Origin: Siphonodentalium dalli
Taxonomy: Eukaryota; Mollusca; Scaphopoda; Gadilida; Siphonodentaliidae
Direction: 5' to 3'
Length of the DNA stretch: 64,000 nt
Assembly: GCA_032622095.1 (NCBI GenBank)
Contig: CP136063.1
Span: 273,477,426-273,541,425 of the forward strand
Position 1 is the stretch's first letter. Every line of letters begins with the position of its first letter. The translations under genes were made by a program, and so were the position numbers. This document shows, piece after piece, positions 37,114 to 53,182 of this stretch. The notes below the pieces were generated by a model, which ran no database searches, was not told the origin of the DNA, and saw nothing but the letters and a program-made list of their open reading frames with translations.

Positions 37114-38770
37114 CAATGAACGCTCTTTATTAGTAACATACCAGGAATATAATAACAATGAATGCTCTTTATTTGTAACATACCAGGAATAGACTAACAA
37201 TGAACGCTCTTTATTTGGAACATACCATGAATAGACTAAAAATGAACGTTCTTTATTTGTAACATATCAGGAATAGAGTAACAATGAACGCTCTTTATTT
37301 GTAACATACCAGGAATAGACTAACAATGAACGCTCTTTATTTGTAACTTACCAGGAATAGACTAACAATGAACGTTCTTTATTTGTAACATACCAGGAAT
37401 AGACTAACAATGAGCGTTCTTTATTTGTAGCATATTAGGAGTAAGACTAACAATGAAAGTTCTTTATTTTTAACATACAATGAGTAAGACTAACAATGAA
37501 CGCTCTATATTTGTAACATACCAGGCATAAGACTAACAATGAACGATCTTTATTTGTAACATACCATGAATATATTAACAATGAACGCTTTTTATGTGTA
37601 TCATACCAGGAATAAGACTAACAATGAACGCTCTTTATTTGTAACATACCATGAATAAGAATAACAATGGACGGTCTTTATTTGTAACATACCACGAATA
37701 GACTAACAATGAACGCTCTTTAATTGTAACATACCAGGAATAGACTAACAATGAACGCTCTTTATTTGTAACATACCAGGAATAGACTAACAATGAACGC
37801 TCTTTATTTGTAACATACCAGGGATAGACTAACAATTTACGCTCTTTATTTGTAATATACCATGAATAGACTAACAATGAACGTTCTTTATTTGTAACAA
37901 ACCAGGAATAGACTAACTATGAGCGTTCTTTATTTGTAACATACCAGGAGTAAGACTAGCAATGAACACTCTTTATTTGTAACATACCAGGAGTAAGACT
38001 AACAATGAGCGTTCTTTATATGTAACATACCAGTAATATACTATCTATCAACGCTCTTTATATGTAACATACCAGGAGTAAGGCTAACAATGAGCGTTCT
38101 TTATTTTTAACATACCAGGAATAAGATTAACAATGAGCGATCTTTATTTGTAACATACCATGAATTTTCTAACAAGGAACGCTCTTTATTGGTAATATAC
38201 AAAGAGTAGAGTAACAATGAACGCTCTTTATGTGTAATAAACCAGGAATAAGACTAACAATGCACGATCATTATTTGTAACATACCATGAATATACTAAC
38301 AAGGAACGCTCTTTATTTGTAACATACCAGGAATAGACTAACAATGAGCGTTCTTTATTGGTAACATACCAGGAGTAAGACTAACAATGAACGCTCTTTA
38401 TTTAAAACATATCAGGAATAGACTAACAATGAGCGTTCTTTATTTGTAACATACAAGGAGTAAGACTAACAATGAACGCTCTTTATTTGTAACAGACCAG
38501 GAATAGACTATATAACAATTAGCGTTATTTATTTGTAACAAACCAGGAATAGACTAACAATGAACGCTCTTTATTTTTAACATACAATGTGTAAGACTAA
38601 CAATGAACGCTCTGTATGTGTAACATACCAGGAATAAGACTAACAATGAACGATCTTTATTTGTAACATGCCATGAATATACTAACAAGGAACGCTCTTT
38701 ATTTGTAACATACAATGATCAAGACTAACAATGAACGGTCTTTATTGGTAACAAACAATACATAGACTAA
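37114..38770 (+). repeat. Shortened cycle 3 of 3
   Basis: This repeats 35459-37113 at an offset of 1,655 bp, then 1,657 bp, with M at 37430. It shares the private forms TACAAAGAGTAG and CAATTAGCG with cycle 2, so these two are each other's closest relatives apart from the copy near 55100-55430. After CAATACATAGACTAAC it continues normally towards K at 38994. Confidence 0.8.
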
Positions 38771-39199
38771 CAATGAACGCTCTTTATGTGTAACATACCA
38801 GGAATAAGACTACCAATGGACGTTCTTTGTTGGTTACATACCAGGAATAGACTAACAATAAACGCTCTTTGTTTGTAACATACCAGGAATAGACTAACAA
38901 TGAACGCTCTTTATTTGTAACATACCAGGAATAAGACTAACAATGAATGATCTTTATTGGTAACATACCAGGAATAGACTAACAATGAACGCTCATTATT
39001 GGTTATTTACCATGAGGTGACTAACAGAGAACGCTCTTTATTTGTAACATACCATGAATAAGACTAACAATGGACGTTCTTTGTTGGTTACATACCAGGA
39101 ATAGACTAACAATGCACGCTCTTTATATGTAACATACCAGGAATAAGACTAACAATGAGCGTTCTTTATTTGTAACATACCAGGAATAGACTAACAATG

Positions 39200-42100
39200 A
39201 ACGCTCTTTATTTGTAACATACCAGGAATAGACTAACAATGGGCATTCTATATTGGTAACATACCAGGAGTAAGACTAACAATGAACGCTCTTTATTTAT
39301 AACATACCAGGAATAGACTAACAATGAGCGTTCTTCATTTGTAACATACCAGGAGTAAGACTAACAATGAACGCTCTTTATTGTTAACATACCAGGAATA
39401 GACTATATAGCAATGAGCGTTCTTTATTTGTAACATACTAGGAATAGACTAACAATGAACGCTCTTTATTTGTAACATACCAGGAATAGACTAACAATGA
39501 ACGTTCTTTATTTGTAACATACCTGGAATAAGACTAACAATGGACGTTCTTTATTTGTAACATACCAGGAATAGACTAACAATGAGCGTTCTTTATTTGT
39601 AACATACCAGGAATAAGACTAGCAATGAACGTTCTGTATTTGTAACATACCAGAAATAGACTAGCAATGAACGCTCTTTATTTGTAACATACCAGGAATA
39701 GACTAACAATGGACGTTCTTTATTTGTAACATACCAGGAATAGACTAACAATGGACGTTCTTTATGTGTAACATACCAGGAATAGACTAACAATGAGCGT
39801 TCTTTATTTGTAACATACCAGGAATAAGACCAACAATGGACGTTCTTTATTTGTAACATATCAGGAATAGACTATCAATGGACACTCTTTATTTGTAACG
39901 TACCAGGAATATACTAGCAATGAACGCTCTTTGTTTGTAACATACCATGAATAGACTAGCAATGAACGCTTTTTATTTGTTACATACAAGTAATAGACTA
40001 AAAATGAGCGTTCGTTATTTGTAACATACCATTAATTGACTAACAATGAACGCTCTTTATTTGTAACATACCAGGAATAGACTAGCAATGAACGCTCTTT
40101 ATGTGTAACATACCAGGAATATACTAACAATGATCGTTCTTTATTTGTAACATACCATGAATATACTAGCAATGAGCGTTCTTTATTTGTAACATACCAG
40201 GAATAGACTAACAATGAACGCTCTTTATTTGTAACATACCAGGAATAGACTAGCAATGAGCGTTCTTTATTTGTAACATACCAGGAATAGACTAACAATG
40301 AACGATCTTTATTTGTAACAAACCAGGAATAGACTAACAATGAGCAGTCTATGTTGGTTACATACCACGAATAAGACTAGCAATGAACGCACTTTATTTG
40401 TAACATACCAGGAATAGATTAGCAATGAACGCTCTTTATTTGTAACATACCAGGTATTGACTAACAATGAACGCTCTGTATTTGTAACATACCAGGAATA
40501 GATAAACAATTAACGCTCTTTATTTGTAACATACCAGGAATAAGACTAACAATGAACGCTCATTATTGGTATGTGAATTATCTTTATTTGTAACATACCA
40601 TGAATAAGACTAACAATGGACGTACTTTGTTGGTTACATACCAGGAATAAGACAGGCAATGAACGCTCTTTATTTGTAACATACCATGAATAAGACTAGC
40701 AATGGACGCTCTTTATTTGTAACTTACCAAGAGTAAGACTAACAATGGACGTTATTTGTTGGTTACATACCAGGGATAAGACTAGCAATGAACGCTCTTT
40801 ATTTGTAACATACAATGAATAAGACTAACAATTGACGTTCTTTGTTGGTTACATACCAGAAATAAGACTAGCAATGAAAGCTCTTTATTTTTAACATACC
40901 ATGAATAAGACTAACAATGGACGTTCTTTGTTGGTTACATACCAGGATTAAGTCTAGCAATGAACGCTCTTTATTTGTAACATACCATGAGTAAGACTAA
41001 CTATGAACGCGCTTTATTTGTAACATACCAGGAATATACCAACAATGGACGTTCTTTGTTGGTTACATACCAGGAATAGACTAACAATGAGCGTTCTTTA
41101 TTTCTAACATACCATGACTAATACTAACAATGAACGGTCTTATTTTTAACATACAATGAGTAAGACTAACATTGAACGCTCTGTATTTGTAACATACCAG
41201 GCATAAGACTAACAATGAACGATCTTTATTTGTAACATACCATGAACAAGAATAACAATGGACGGTCTTTATTTGTAACATACCACGAATAGACTAACAA
41301 TGAACGCTCTTCAATTGTAACATACCAGGAATTAACTAACAATGAACGCTCTTTATTTGTAACATACCAGGAATAGACTAACAATGAACGCTCTTTATTT
41401 GTAACATACCAGGGATAGACCAACAATTAACGCTCTTTATTTGTAATATACCATGAATAGACTAACAATGAACGTTCTTTATTTGTAACATACCATGAAT
41501 AAACTAACAATGAACGTTCTTTATTTGTAACATACCAGGAATAAGACAAACAATGAACGCTCTTTATTTGTAACATACCAGGAATAGTCTTACAATGAAC
41601 GCTCTTTATTTGTAACATAACATGAATAGACTAGCAATGAACGCTCTTTATTCGTAACATACCAGGAATATAATAACAATGAATGCTCTTTATTTGTAAC
41701 ATACCAGGAATAGACTAACAATGAACGCTCTTTATTTGGAACATACCATGAATAGACTAAAAATGAACGTTCTTTATTTGTAACATACCAGGAATAGAGT
41801 AACAATGAACGCTCTTTATTTGTAACATACCAGGAATAGACTAACAATGAACGCTCTTTATTTGTAACTTACCAGGAATAGACTAACAATGAACGTTCTT
41901 TATTTGTAACATACCAGGAATAGACTAACAATGAGCGTTCTTTATTTGTAGCATATTAGGAGTAAGACTAACAATGAAAGTTCTTTATTTTTAACATACA
42001 ATGAGTAAGACTAACAATGAACGCTCTATATTTGTAACATACCAGGCATAAGACTAACAATGAACGATCTTTATTTGTAACATACCATGAATATATTAAC

Positions 42101-45100
42101 AATGAACGCTTTTTATGTGTATCATACCAGGAATAAGACTAACAATGAACGCTCTTTATTTGTAACATACCATGAATAAGAATAACAATGGACGGTCTTT
42201 ATTTGTAACATACCACGAATAGACTAACAATGAACGCTCTTTAATTGTAACATACCAGGAATAGACTAACAATGAACGCTCTTTATTTGTAACATACCAG
42301 GAATAGACTAACAATGAACGCTCTTTATTTGTAACATACCAGGGATAGACTAACAATTTACGCTCTTTATTTGTAATATACCATGAATAGACTAACAATG
42401 AACGTTCTTTATTTGTAACAAACCAGGAATAGACTAACTATGAGCGTTCTTTATTTGTAACATACCAGGAGTAAGACTAGCAATGAACACTCTTTATTTG
42501 TAACATACCAGGAGTAAGACTAACAATGAGCGTTCTTTATATGTAACATACCAGTAATATACTATCTATCAACGCTCTTTATATGTAACATACCAGGAGT
42601 AAGGCTAACAATGAGCGTTCTTTATTTTTAACATACCAGGAATAAGATTAACAATGAGCGATCTTTATTTGTAACATACCATGAATTTTCTAACAAGGAA
42701 CGCTCTTTATTGGTAATATACAATGAGTAGAGTAACAATGAACGCTCTTTATGTGTAATAAACCAGGAATAAGACTAACAATGCACGATCATTATTTGTA
42801 ACATACCATGAATATACTAACAAGGAACGCTCTTTATTTGTAACATACCAGGAATAGACTAACAATGAGCGTTCTGTATTGGTAACATACCAGGAGTAAG
42901 ACTAACAATGAACGCTCTTTATTTAAAACATATCAGGAACAGACTAACAATGAGCGTTCTTTATTTGTAACATACAAGGAGTAAGACTAACAATGAACGC
43001 TCTTTATTTGTAACAGACCAGGAATAGACTATATAACAATGAGCGTTATTTATTTGTAACAAACCAGGAATAGACTAACAATGAACGCTCTTTATTTTTA
43101 ACATACAATGTGTAAGGCTAACAATGAACGCTCTTTATTTGTAACATACCAGGAATAAGACTAACAATGAACGATCTTTATTTGTAACATGCCATGAATA
43201 TACTAACAAGGAACGCTCTTTATTTGTAACATACAATGATCAAGACTAACAATGAACGGTCTTTATTGGTAACAAACAATACATAGACTAACAATGAACG
43301 CTCTTTGTTTGTAACATACCAGGAATAGACTAACAATGAACGCTCTTTATTTGTAACATACCAGGAATAAGACTAACAATGAATGATCTTTATTGGTAAC
43401 ATACCAGGAATAGACTAACAATGAACGCTCATTATTGGTTATTTACCAGGAGGTGACTAACAGAGAACGCTGTTTATTTGTAACATACCATGAATAAGAC
43501 TAACAATGGACGTTTTTTGTTGGTTACATACCAGGAATAGACTAACAATGAACGCTCTTTATTTGTAACATACCAGGAATAAGACTAACAATGAGCGTTC
43601 TTTATTTGTAACATACCAGGAATAGACTAACAATGAACGCTCTTTATTTGTAACATACCAGGAATAGACTAACAATGGGCATTCTATATTGGTAACATAC
43701 CAGGAGTAAGACTAACAATGAACGCTCTTTATTTATAACATACCAGGAATAGACTAACAATGAGCGTTCTTCATTTGTAACATACCAGGAGTAAGACTAA
43801 CAATGAACGCTCTTTATTTTTAACATACCAGGAATAGACTATATAGCAATGAGCGTTCTTTATTTGTAACATACTAGGAATAGACTAACAATGAACGCTC
43901 TTTATTTGTAACATACCAGGAATAGACTAACAATGAACGTTATTTATTTGTAACATACCTGGAATTAGACTAACAATGGACGTTCTTTATTTGTAACATA
44001 CCAGGAATAGACTAACAATGGACGTTCTTTATTTGTAACATACCAGGAATAGACTAACAATGGACGTTCTTTATGTGTAACATACCAGGAATAGACTAAC
44101 AATGAGCGTTCTTTATTTGTAACATACCAGGAATAAGACCAACAATGGACGTTCTTTATTTGTAACATATCAGGAATAGACTATCAATGGACATTCTTTA
44201 TTTGTAACGTACCAGGAATATACTAGCAATGAACGCTCTTTGTTTGTAACATACCATGAATAGACTAGCAATGAACGCTTTTTATTTGTTACATACAAGT
44301 AATAGACTAAAAATGAGCGTTCGTTATTTGTAACATACCATGAATAGACTAACAATGAACGCTCTTTATTTGTAACATACCAGGAATAGACTAGCAATGA
44401 ACGCTCTTTATGTGTAACATACCAGGAATATACTAACAATGATCGTTCTTTATTTGTAACATACCATGAATATACTAGCAATGAGCGTTCTTTATTTGTA
44501 ACATACCAGGAATAAGACTAACAATGAACGCTCATTATTGGTATGTGAATTATCTTTATTTGTAACATACCATGAATAAGACTAACAATGGACGTACTTT
44601 GTTGGTTACATACCAGGAATAAGACAAGCAATGAACGCTCTTTATTTGTAACATACCATGAATAAGACTAGCAATGGACGTTCTTTGTTGGTTAAATACC
44701 AGGAATAAGACTAGCAATGAACGCTCTTTATTTGTAACATACCAGGAGTAAGACTAACAATGAACGCTCTTTATTGGTAACATACCAGGAGTAAGACTAA
44801 CAATGGACGTTCTTTGTTGGTTACATACCAGGGATAAGATTAGCAATGAACGCTCTTTATTTGTAACATACCATGAATAAGACTAACAATGGACGTTCTT
44901 TGTTGGTTACATACCAGGAATAAGACTAGCAATGAACGCTCTTTATTTGTAACATATCAGGAGTAAGACTAACAATGAACGCTCTTTATTTGTAACTTAC
45001 CAAGAGTAAGACTAACAATGGACGTTATTTGTTGTTTACATACCAGGGATAAGACTAGCAATGAACGCTCTTTATTTGTAACATGCAATGAATAAGACTA

Positions 45101-46127
45101 ACAATTGACGTTCTTTGTTGGTTACATACCAGAAATAAGACTAGCAACGAACGCTCTTTATTTTTAACATACCACGAATAAGACTAACAATGGACGTTCT
45201 GTGTTGGTTACATACCAGGATTAAGACTAGCAATGAACGCTCTTTATTTGTAACATACAATGAGTAAGACTAACTATGAACGCGCTTTATTTGTAACATA
45301 CCAGGAATAAACCAACAATGGACGTTCTTTGTTGGTTACATACCAGGAATAGATTAACAGTGAACGCTCTTTATTTGTAACATACCACGAATAAGACTAA
45401 CAATGGACGTTCTTTGTTGGTTACATAACATGAGTAAGACTATCAATGAGCGTTCTTTATTTGTAACATACAAGGAATAGACTAACAATGAGCGTTCGCT
45501 ATTTGTAACATACCAGGAATAAGACTAACAATGAGCGTTCTTTATTTGTAACATACCATGACTAAGACTGACAATGAACGGTATTTATTGGTAACATACA
45601 ATGAGTAGACTTACAATGAACGCTCTTTATGTGTAACATACCAGGAATAAGACTAACAATGAACGATCTTTATTTGTAACATACCATGAATATACTAACA
45701 AGGAACGCTCTTTATTTCTAACATACCATGACTAATACTAACAATGAACGGTCTTATTTTTAACATACAATGAGAAAGACTAACATTGAACGCTCTGTAT
45801 TTGTAACATAGCAGGCATAAGACTAACAATGAACGATCTTTATTTGTAACATACCATGAATATACTAACAATGAACGCTTTTTATGTGTATCATACCAGG
45901 AATAAGACTAACAATGAACGCTCTTTATTTGTAACATACCATGAACAAGAATAACAATGGACGGTCTTTATTTGTAACATACCACGAATAGACTAACAAT
46001 GAACGCTCTTCAATTGTAACATACCAGGAATAGACTAACAATGAACGCTCTTTATTTGTAACATACCAGGAATAGACTAACAATGAACGCTCTTTATTTG
46101 TAACATACCAGGGATAGACCAACAATT
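39200..46127 (+). repeat. Higher-order block beta, copy 1
   Basis: The adjacent copy starts at 46128, offset 6,928 bp up to about 43975 and 7,055 bp afterwards. The difference of 127 bp is three monomers (42+43+42) missing from this copy between two GGACGTTC monomers. The block has J (40561), a short dimer zone (about 40610-41090), M (41951), K (43430), a second J (44533) and a second dimer zone (about 44585-45445). At about 41090-41230 it jumps from the first dimer zone to the TTTCTAACATACC monomer, bypassing the TTCGCTATTT landmark. Confidence 0.85.
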
Positions 46128-49100
46128 AACGCTCTTTATTTGTAACATACCAGGAATAGACTAACAATGGGCATTCTATATTGGTAACATACCAGGAGTA
46201 AGACTAACAATGAACGCTCTTTATTTATAACATACCAGGAATAGACTAACAATGAGCGTTCTTCATTTGTAACATACCAGGAGTAAGACTAACAATGAAC
46301 GCTCTTTATTGTTAACATACCAGGAATAGACTATATAGCAATGAGCGTTCTTTATTTGTAACATACTAGGAATAGACTAACAATGAACGCTCTTTATTTG
46401 TAACATACCAGGAATAGACTAACAATGAACGTTCTTTATTTGTAACATACCTGGAATAAGACTAACAATGGACGTTCTTTATTTGTAACATACCAGGAAT
46501 AGACTAACAATGAGCGTTCTTTATTTGTAACATACCAGGAATAAGACTAGCAATGAACGTTCTGTATTTGTAACATACCAGAAATAGACTAGCAATGAAC
46601 GCTCTTTATTTGTAACATACCAGGAATAGACTAACAATGGACGTTCTTTATTTGTAACATACCAGGAATAGACTAACAATGGACGTTCTTTATGTGTAAC
46701 ATACCAGGAATAGACTAACAATGAGCGTTCTTTATTTGTAACATACCAGGAATAAGACCAACAATGGACGTTCTTTATTTGTAACATATCAGGAATAGAC
46801 TATCAATGGACACTCTTTATTTGTAACGTACCAGGAATATACTAGCAATGAACGCTCTTTGTTTGTAACATACCATGAATAGACTAGCAATGAACGCTTT
46901 TTATTTGTTACATACAAGTAATAGACTAAAAATGAGCGTTCGTTATTTGTAACATACCATTAATTGACTAACAATGAACGCTCTTTATTTGTAACATACC
47001 AGGAATAGACTAGCAATGAACGCTCTTTATGTGTAACATACCAGGAATATACTAACAATGATCGTTCTTTATTTGTAACATACCATGAATATACTAGCAA
47101 TGAGCGTTCTTTATTTGTAACATACCAGGAATAGACTAACAATGAACGCTCTTTATTTGTAACATACCAGGAATAGACTAGCAATGAGCGTTCTTTATTT
47201 GTAACATACCAGGAATAGACTAACAATGAACGATCTTTATTTGTAACAAACCAGGAATAGACTAACAATGAGCAGTCTATGTTGGTTACATACCACGAAT
47301 AAGACTAGCAATGAACGCACTTTATTTGTAACATACCAGGAATAGATTAGCAATGAACGCTCTTTATTTGTAACATACCAGGTATTGACTAACAATGAAC
47401 GCTCTGTATTTGTAACATACCAGGAATAGATAAACAATTAACGCTCTTTATTTGTAACATACCAGGAATAAGACTAACAATGAACGCTCATTATTGGTAT
47501 GTGAATTATCTTTATTTGTAACATACCATGAATAAGACTAACAATGGACGTACTTTGTTGGTTACATACCAGGAATAAGACAGGCAATGAACGCTCTTTA
47601 TTTGTAACATACCATGAATAAGACTAGCAATGGACGCTCTTTATTTGTAACTTACCAAGAGTAAGACTAACAATGGACGTTATTTGTTGGTTACATACCA
47701 GGGATAAGACTAGCAATGAACGCTCTTTATTTGTAACATACAATGAATAAGACTAACAATTGACGTTCTTTGTTGGTTACATACCAGAAATAAGACTAGC
47801 AATGAAAGCTCTTTATTTTTAACATACCATGAATAAGACTAACAATGGACGTTCTTTGTTGGTTACATACCAGGATTAAGTCTAGCAATGAACGCTCTTT
47901 ATTTGTAACATACCATGAGTAAGACTAACTATGAACGCGCTTTATTTGTAACATACCAGGAATATACCAACAATGGACGTTCTTTGTTGGTTACATACCA
48001 GGAATAGACTAACAATGAGCGTTCTTTATTTCTAACATACCATGACTAATACTAACAATGAACGGTCTTATTTTTAACATACAATGAGTAAGACTAACAT
48101 TGAACGCTCTGTATTTGTAACATACCAGGCATAAGACTAACAATGAACGATCTTTATTTGTAACATACCATGAACAAGAATAACAATGGACGGTCTTTAT
48201 TTGTAACATACCACGAATAGACTAACAATGAACGCTCTTCAATTGTAACATACCAGGAATTAACTAACAATGAACGCTCTTTATTTGTAACATACCAGGA
48301 ATAGACTAACAATGAACGCTCTTTATTTGTAACATACCAGGGATAGACCAACAATTAACGCTCTTTATTTGTAATATACCATGAATAGACTAACAATGAA
48401 CGTTCTTTATTTGTAACATACCATGAATAAACTAACAATGAACGTTCTTTATTTGTAACATACCAGGAATAAGACAAACAATGAACGCTCTTTATTTGTA
48501 ACATACCAGGAATAGTCTTACAATGAACGCTCTTTATTTGTAACATAACATGAATAGACTAGCAATGAACGCTCTTTATTCGTAACATACCAGGAATATA
48601 ATAACAATGAATGCTCTTTATTTGTAACATACCAGGAATAGACTAACAATGAACGCTCTTTATTTGGAACATACCATGAATAGACTAAAAATGAACGTTC
48701 TTTATTTGTAACATACCAGGAATAGAGTAACAATGAACGCTCTTTATTTGTAACATACCAGGAATAGACTAACAATGAACGCTCTTTATTTGTAACTTAC
48801 CAGGAATAGACTAACAATGAACGTTCTTTATTTGTAACATACCAGGAATAGACTAACAATGAGCGTTCTTTATTTGTAGCATATTAGGAGTAAGACTAAC
48901 AATGAAAGTTCTTTATTTTTAACATACAATGAGTAAGACTAACAATGAACGCTCTATATTTGTAACATACCAGGCATAAGACTAACAATGAACGATCTTT
49001 ATTTGTAACATACCATGAATATATTAACAATGAACGCTTTTTATGTGTATCATACCAGGAATAAGACTAACAATGAACGCTCTTTATTTGTAACATACCA

Positions 49101-52100
49101 TGAATAAGAATAACAATGGACGGTCTTTATTTGTAACATACCACGAATAGACTAACAATGAACGCTCTTTAATTGTAACATACCAGGAATAGACTAACAA
49201 TGAACGCTCTTTATTTGTAACATACCAGGAATAGACTAACAATGAACGCTCTTTATTTGTAACATACCAGGGATAGACTAACAATTTACGCTCTTTATTT
49301 GTAATATACCATGAATAGACTAACAATGAACGTTCTTTATTTGTAACAAACCAGGAATAGACTAACTATGAGCGTTCTTTATTTGTAACATACCAGGAGT
49401 AAGACTAGCAATGAACACTCTTTATTTGTAACATACCAGGAGTAAGACTAACAATGAGCGTTCTTTATATGTAACATACCAGTAATATACTATCTATCAA
49501 CGCTCTTTATATGTAACATACCAGGAGTAAGGCTAACAATGAGCGTTCTTTATTTTTAACATACCAGGAATAAGATTAACAATGAGCGATCTTTATTTGT
49601 AACATACCATGAATTTTCTAACAAGGAACGCTCTTTATTGGTAATATACAATGAGTAGAGTAACAATGAACGCTCTTTATGTGTAATAAACCAGGAATAA
49701 GACTAACAATGCACGATCATTATTTGTAACATACCATGAATATACTAACAAGGAACGCTCTTTATTTGTAACATACCAGGAATAGACTAACAATGAGCGT
49801 TCTGTATTGGTAACATACCAGGAGTAAGACTAACAATGAACGCTCTTTATTTAAAACATATCAGGAACAGACTAACAATGAGCGTTCTTTATTTGTAACA
49901 TACAAGGAGTAAGACTAACAATGAACGCTCTTTATTTGTAACAGACCAGGAATAGACTATATAACAATGAGCGTTATTTATTTGTAACAAACCAGGAATA
50001 GACTAACAATGAACGCTCTTTATTTTTAACATACAATGTGTAAGGCTAACAATGAACGCTCTTTATTTGTAACATACCAGGAATAAGACTAACAATGAAC
50101 GATCTTTATTTGTAACATGCCATGAATATACTAACAAGGAACGCTCTTTATTTGTAACATACAATGATCAAGACTAACAATGAACGGTCTTTATTGGTAA
50201 CAAACAATACATAGACTAACAATGAACGCTCTTTGTTTGTAACATACCAGGAATAGACTAACAATGAACGCTCTTTATTTGTAACATACCAGGAATAAGA
50301 CTAACAATGAATTATCTTTATTGGTAACATACCAGGAATAGACTAACAATGAACGCTCATTATTGGTTATTTACCAGGAGGTGACTAACAGAGAACGCTG
50401 TTTATTTGTAACATACCATGAATAAGACTAACAATGGACGTTTTTTGTTGGTTACATACCAGGAATAGACTAACAATGAACGCTCTTTATTTGTAACATA
50501 CCAGGAATAAGACTAACAATGAGCGTTCTTTATTTGTAACATACCAGGAATAGACTAACAATGAACGCTCTTTATTTGTAACATACCAGGAATAGACTAA
50601 CAATGGGCATTCTATATTGGTAACATACCAGGAGTAAGACTAACAATGAACGCTCTTTATTTATAACATACCAGGAATAGACTAACAATGAGCGTTCTTC
50701 ATTTGTAACATACCAGGAGTAAGACTAACAATGAACGCTCTTTATTTTTAACATACCAGGAATAGACTATATAGCAATGAGCGTTCTTTATTTGTAACAT
50801 ACTAGGAATAGACTAACAATGAACGCTCTTTATTTGTAACATACCAGGAATAGACTAACAATGAACGTTATTTATTTGTAACATACCTGGAATTAGACTA
50901 ACAATGGACGTTCTTTATTTGTAACATACCAGGAATAGACTAACAATGAGCGTTCTTTATTTGTAACATACCAGGAATAAGACTAGCAATGAACGTTCTG
51001 TATTTGTAACATACCAGGAATAGACTAGCAATGAACGCTCTTTATTTGTAACATACCAGGAATAGACTAACAATGGACGTTCTTTATTTGTAACATACCA
51101 GGAATAGACTAACAATGGACGTTCTTTATGTGTAACATACCAGGAATAGACTAACAATGAGCGTTCTTTATTTGTAACATACCAGGAATAAGACCAACAA
51201 TGGACGTTCTTTATTTGTAACATATCAGGAATAGACTATCAATGGACATTCTTTATTTGTAACGTACCAGGAATATACTAGCAATGAACGCTCTTTGTTT
51301 GTAACATACCATGAATAGACTAGCAATGAACGCTTTTTATTTGTTACATACAAGTAATAGACTAAAAATGAGCGTTCGTTATTTGTAACATACCATGAAT
51401 AGACTAACAATGAACGCTCTTTATTTGTAACATACCAGGAATAGACTAGCAATGAACGCTCTTTATGTGTAACATACCAGGAATATACTAACAATGATCG
51501 TTCTTTATTTGTAACATACCATGAATATACTAGCAATGAGCGTTCTTTATTTGTAACATACCAGGAATAAGACTAACAATGAACGCTCATTATTGGTATG
51601 TGAATTATCTTTATTTGTAACATACCATGAATAAGACTAACAATGGACGTACTTTGTTGGTTACATACCAGGAATAAGACAAGCAATGAACGCTCTTTAT
51701 TTGTAACATACCATGAATAAGACTAGCAATGGACGTTCTTTGTTGGTTAAATACCAGGAATAAGACTAGCAATGAACGCTCTTTATTTGTAACATACCAG
51801 GAGTAAGACTAACAATGAACGCTCTTTATTGGTAACATACCAGGAGTAAGACTAACAATGGACGTTCTTTGTTGGTTACATACCAGGGATAAGATTAGCA
51901 ATGAACGCTCTTTATTTGTAACATACCATGAATAAGACTAACAATGGACGTTCTTTGTTGGTTACATACCAGGAATAAGACTAGCAATGAACGCTCTTTA
52001 TTTGTAACATATCAGGAGTAAGACTAACAATGAACGCTCTTTATTTGTAACTTACCAAGAGTAAGACTAACAATGGACGTTATTTGTTGTTTACATACCA

Positions 52101-53182
52101 GGGATAAGACTAGCAATGAACGCTCTTTATTTGTAACATGCAATGAATAAGACTAACAATTGACGTTCTTTGTTGGTTACATACCAGAAATAAGACTAGC
52201 AACGAACGCTCTTTATTTTTAACATACCACGAATAAGACTAACAATGGACGTTCTGTGTTGGTTACATACCAGGATTAAGACTAGCAATGAACGCTCTTT
52301 ATTTGTAACATACAATGAGTAAGACTAACTATGAACGCGCTTTATTTGTAACATACCAGGAATAAACCAACAATGGACGTTCTTTGTTGGTTACATACCA
52401 GGAATAGATTAACAGTGAACGCTCTTTATTTGTAACATACCACGAATAAGACTAACAATGGACGTTCTTTGTTGGTTACATAACATGAGTAAGACTATCA
52501 ATGAGCGTTCTTTATTTGTAACATACAAGGAATAGACTAACAATGAGCGTTCGCTATTTGTAACATACCAGGAATAAGACTAACAATGAGCGTTCTTTAT
52601 TTGTAACATACCATGACTAAGACTGACAATGAACGGTATTTATTGGTAACATACAATGAGTAGACTTACAATGAACGCTCTTTATGTGTAACATACCAGG
52701 AATAAGACTAACAATGAACGATCTTTATTTGTAACATACCATGAATATACTAACAAGGAACGCTCTTTATTTCTAACATACCATGACTAATACTAACAAT
52801 GAACGGTCTTATTTTTAACATACAATGAGAAAGACTAACATTGAACGCTCTGTATTTGTAACATAGCAGGCATAAGACTAACAATGAACGATCTTTATTT
52901 GTAACATACCATGAATATACTAACAATGAACGCTTTTTATGTGTATCATACCAGGAATAAGACTAACAATGAACGCTCTTTATTTGTAACATACCATGAA
53001 CAAGAATAACAATGGACGGTCTTTATTTGTAACATACCACGAATAGACTAACAATGAACGCTCTTCAATTGTAACATACCAGGAATAGACTAACAATGAA
53101 CGCTCTTTATTTGTAACATACCAGGAATAGACTAACAATGAACGCTCTTTATTTGTAACATACCAGGGATAGACCAACAATT
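46128..53182 (+). repeat. Higher-order block beta, copy 2
   Basis: This tandem copy of 39200-46127 retains the three monomers missing there. The join at about 46128-46140 links CAATTAACGCTC to the GGGCATTCTATATTGG region, a junction I see nowhere else. J is at 47489 and 51588, K at 50358 and M at 48879. A private change is GAATTATC near 50310, where beta 1 and beta 3 read GAATGATC. Dimer zones lie at about 47540-48010 and 51640-52500. Confidence 0.85.
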
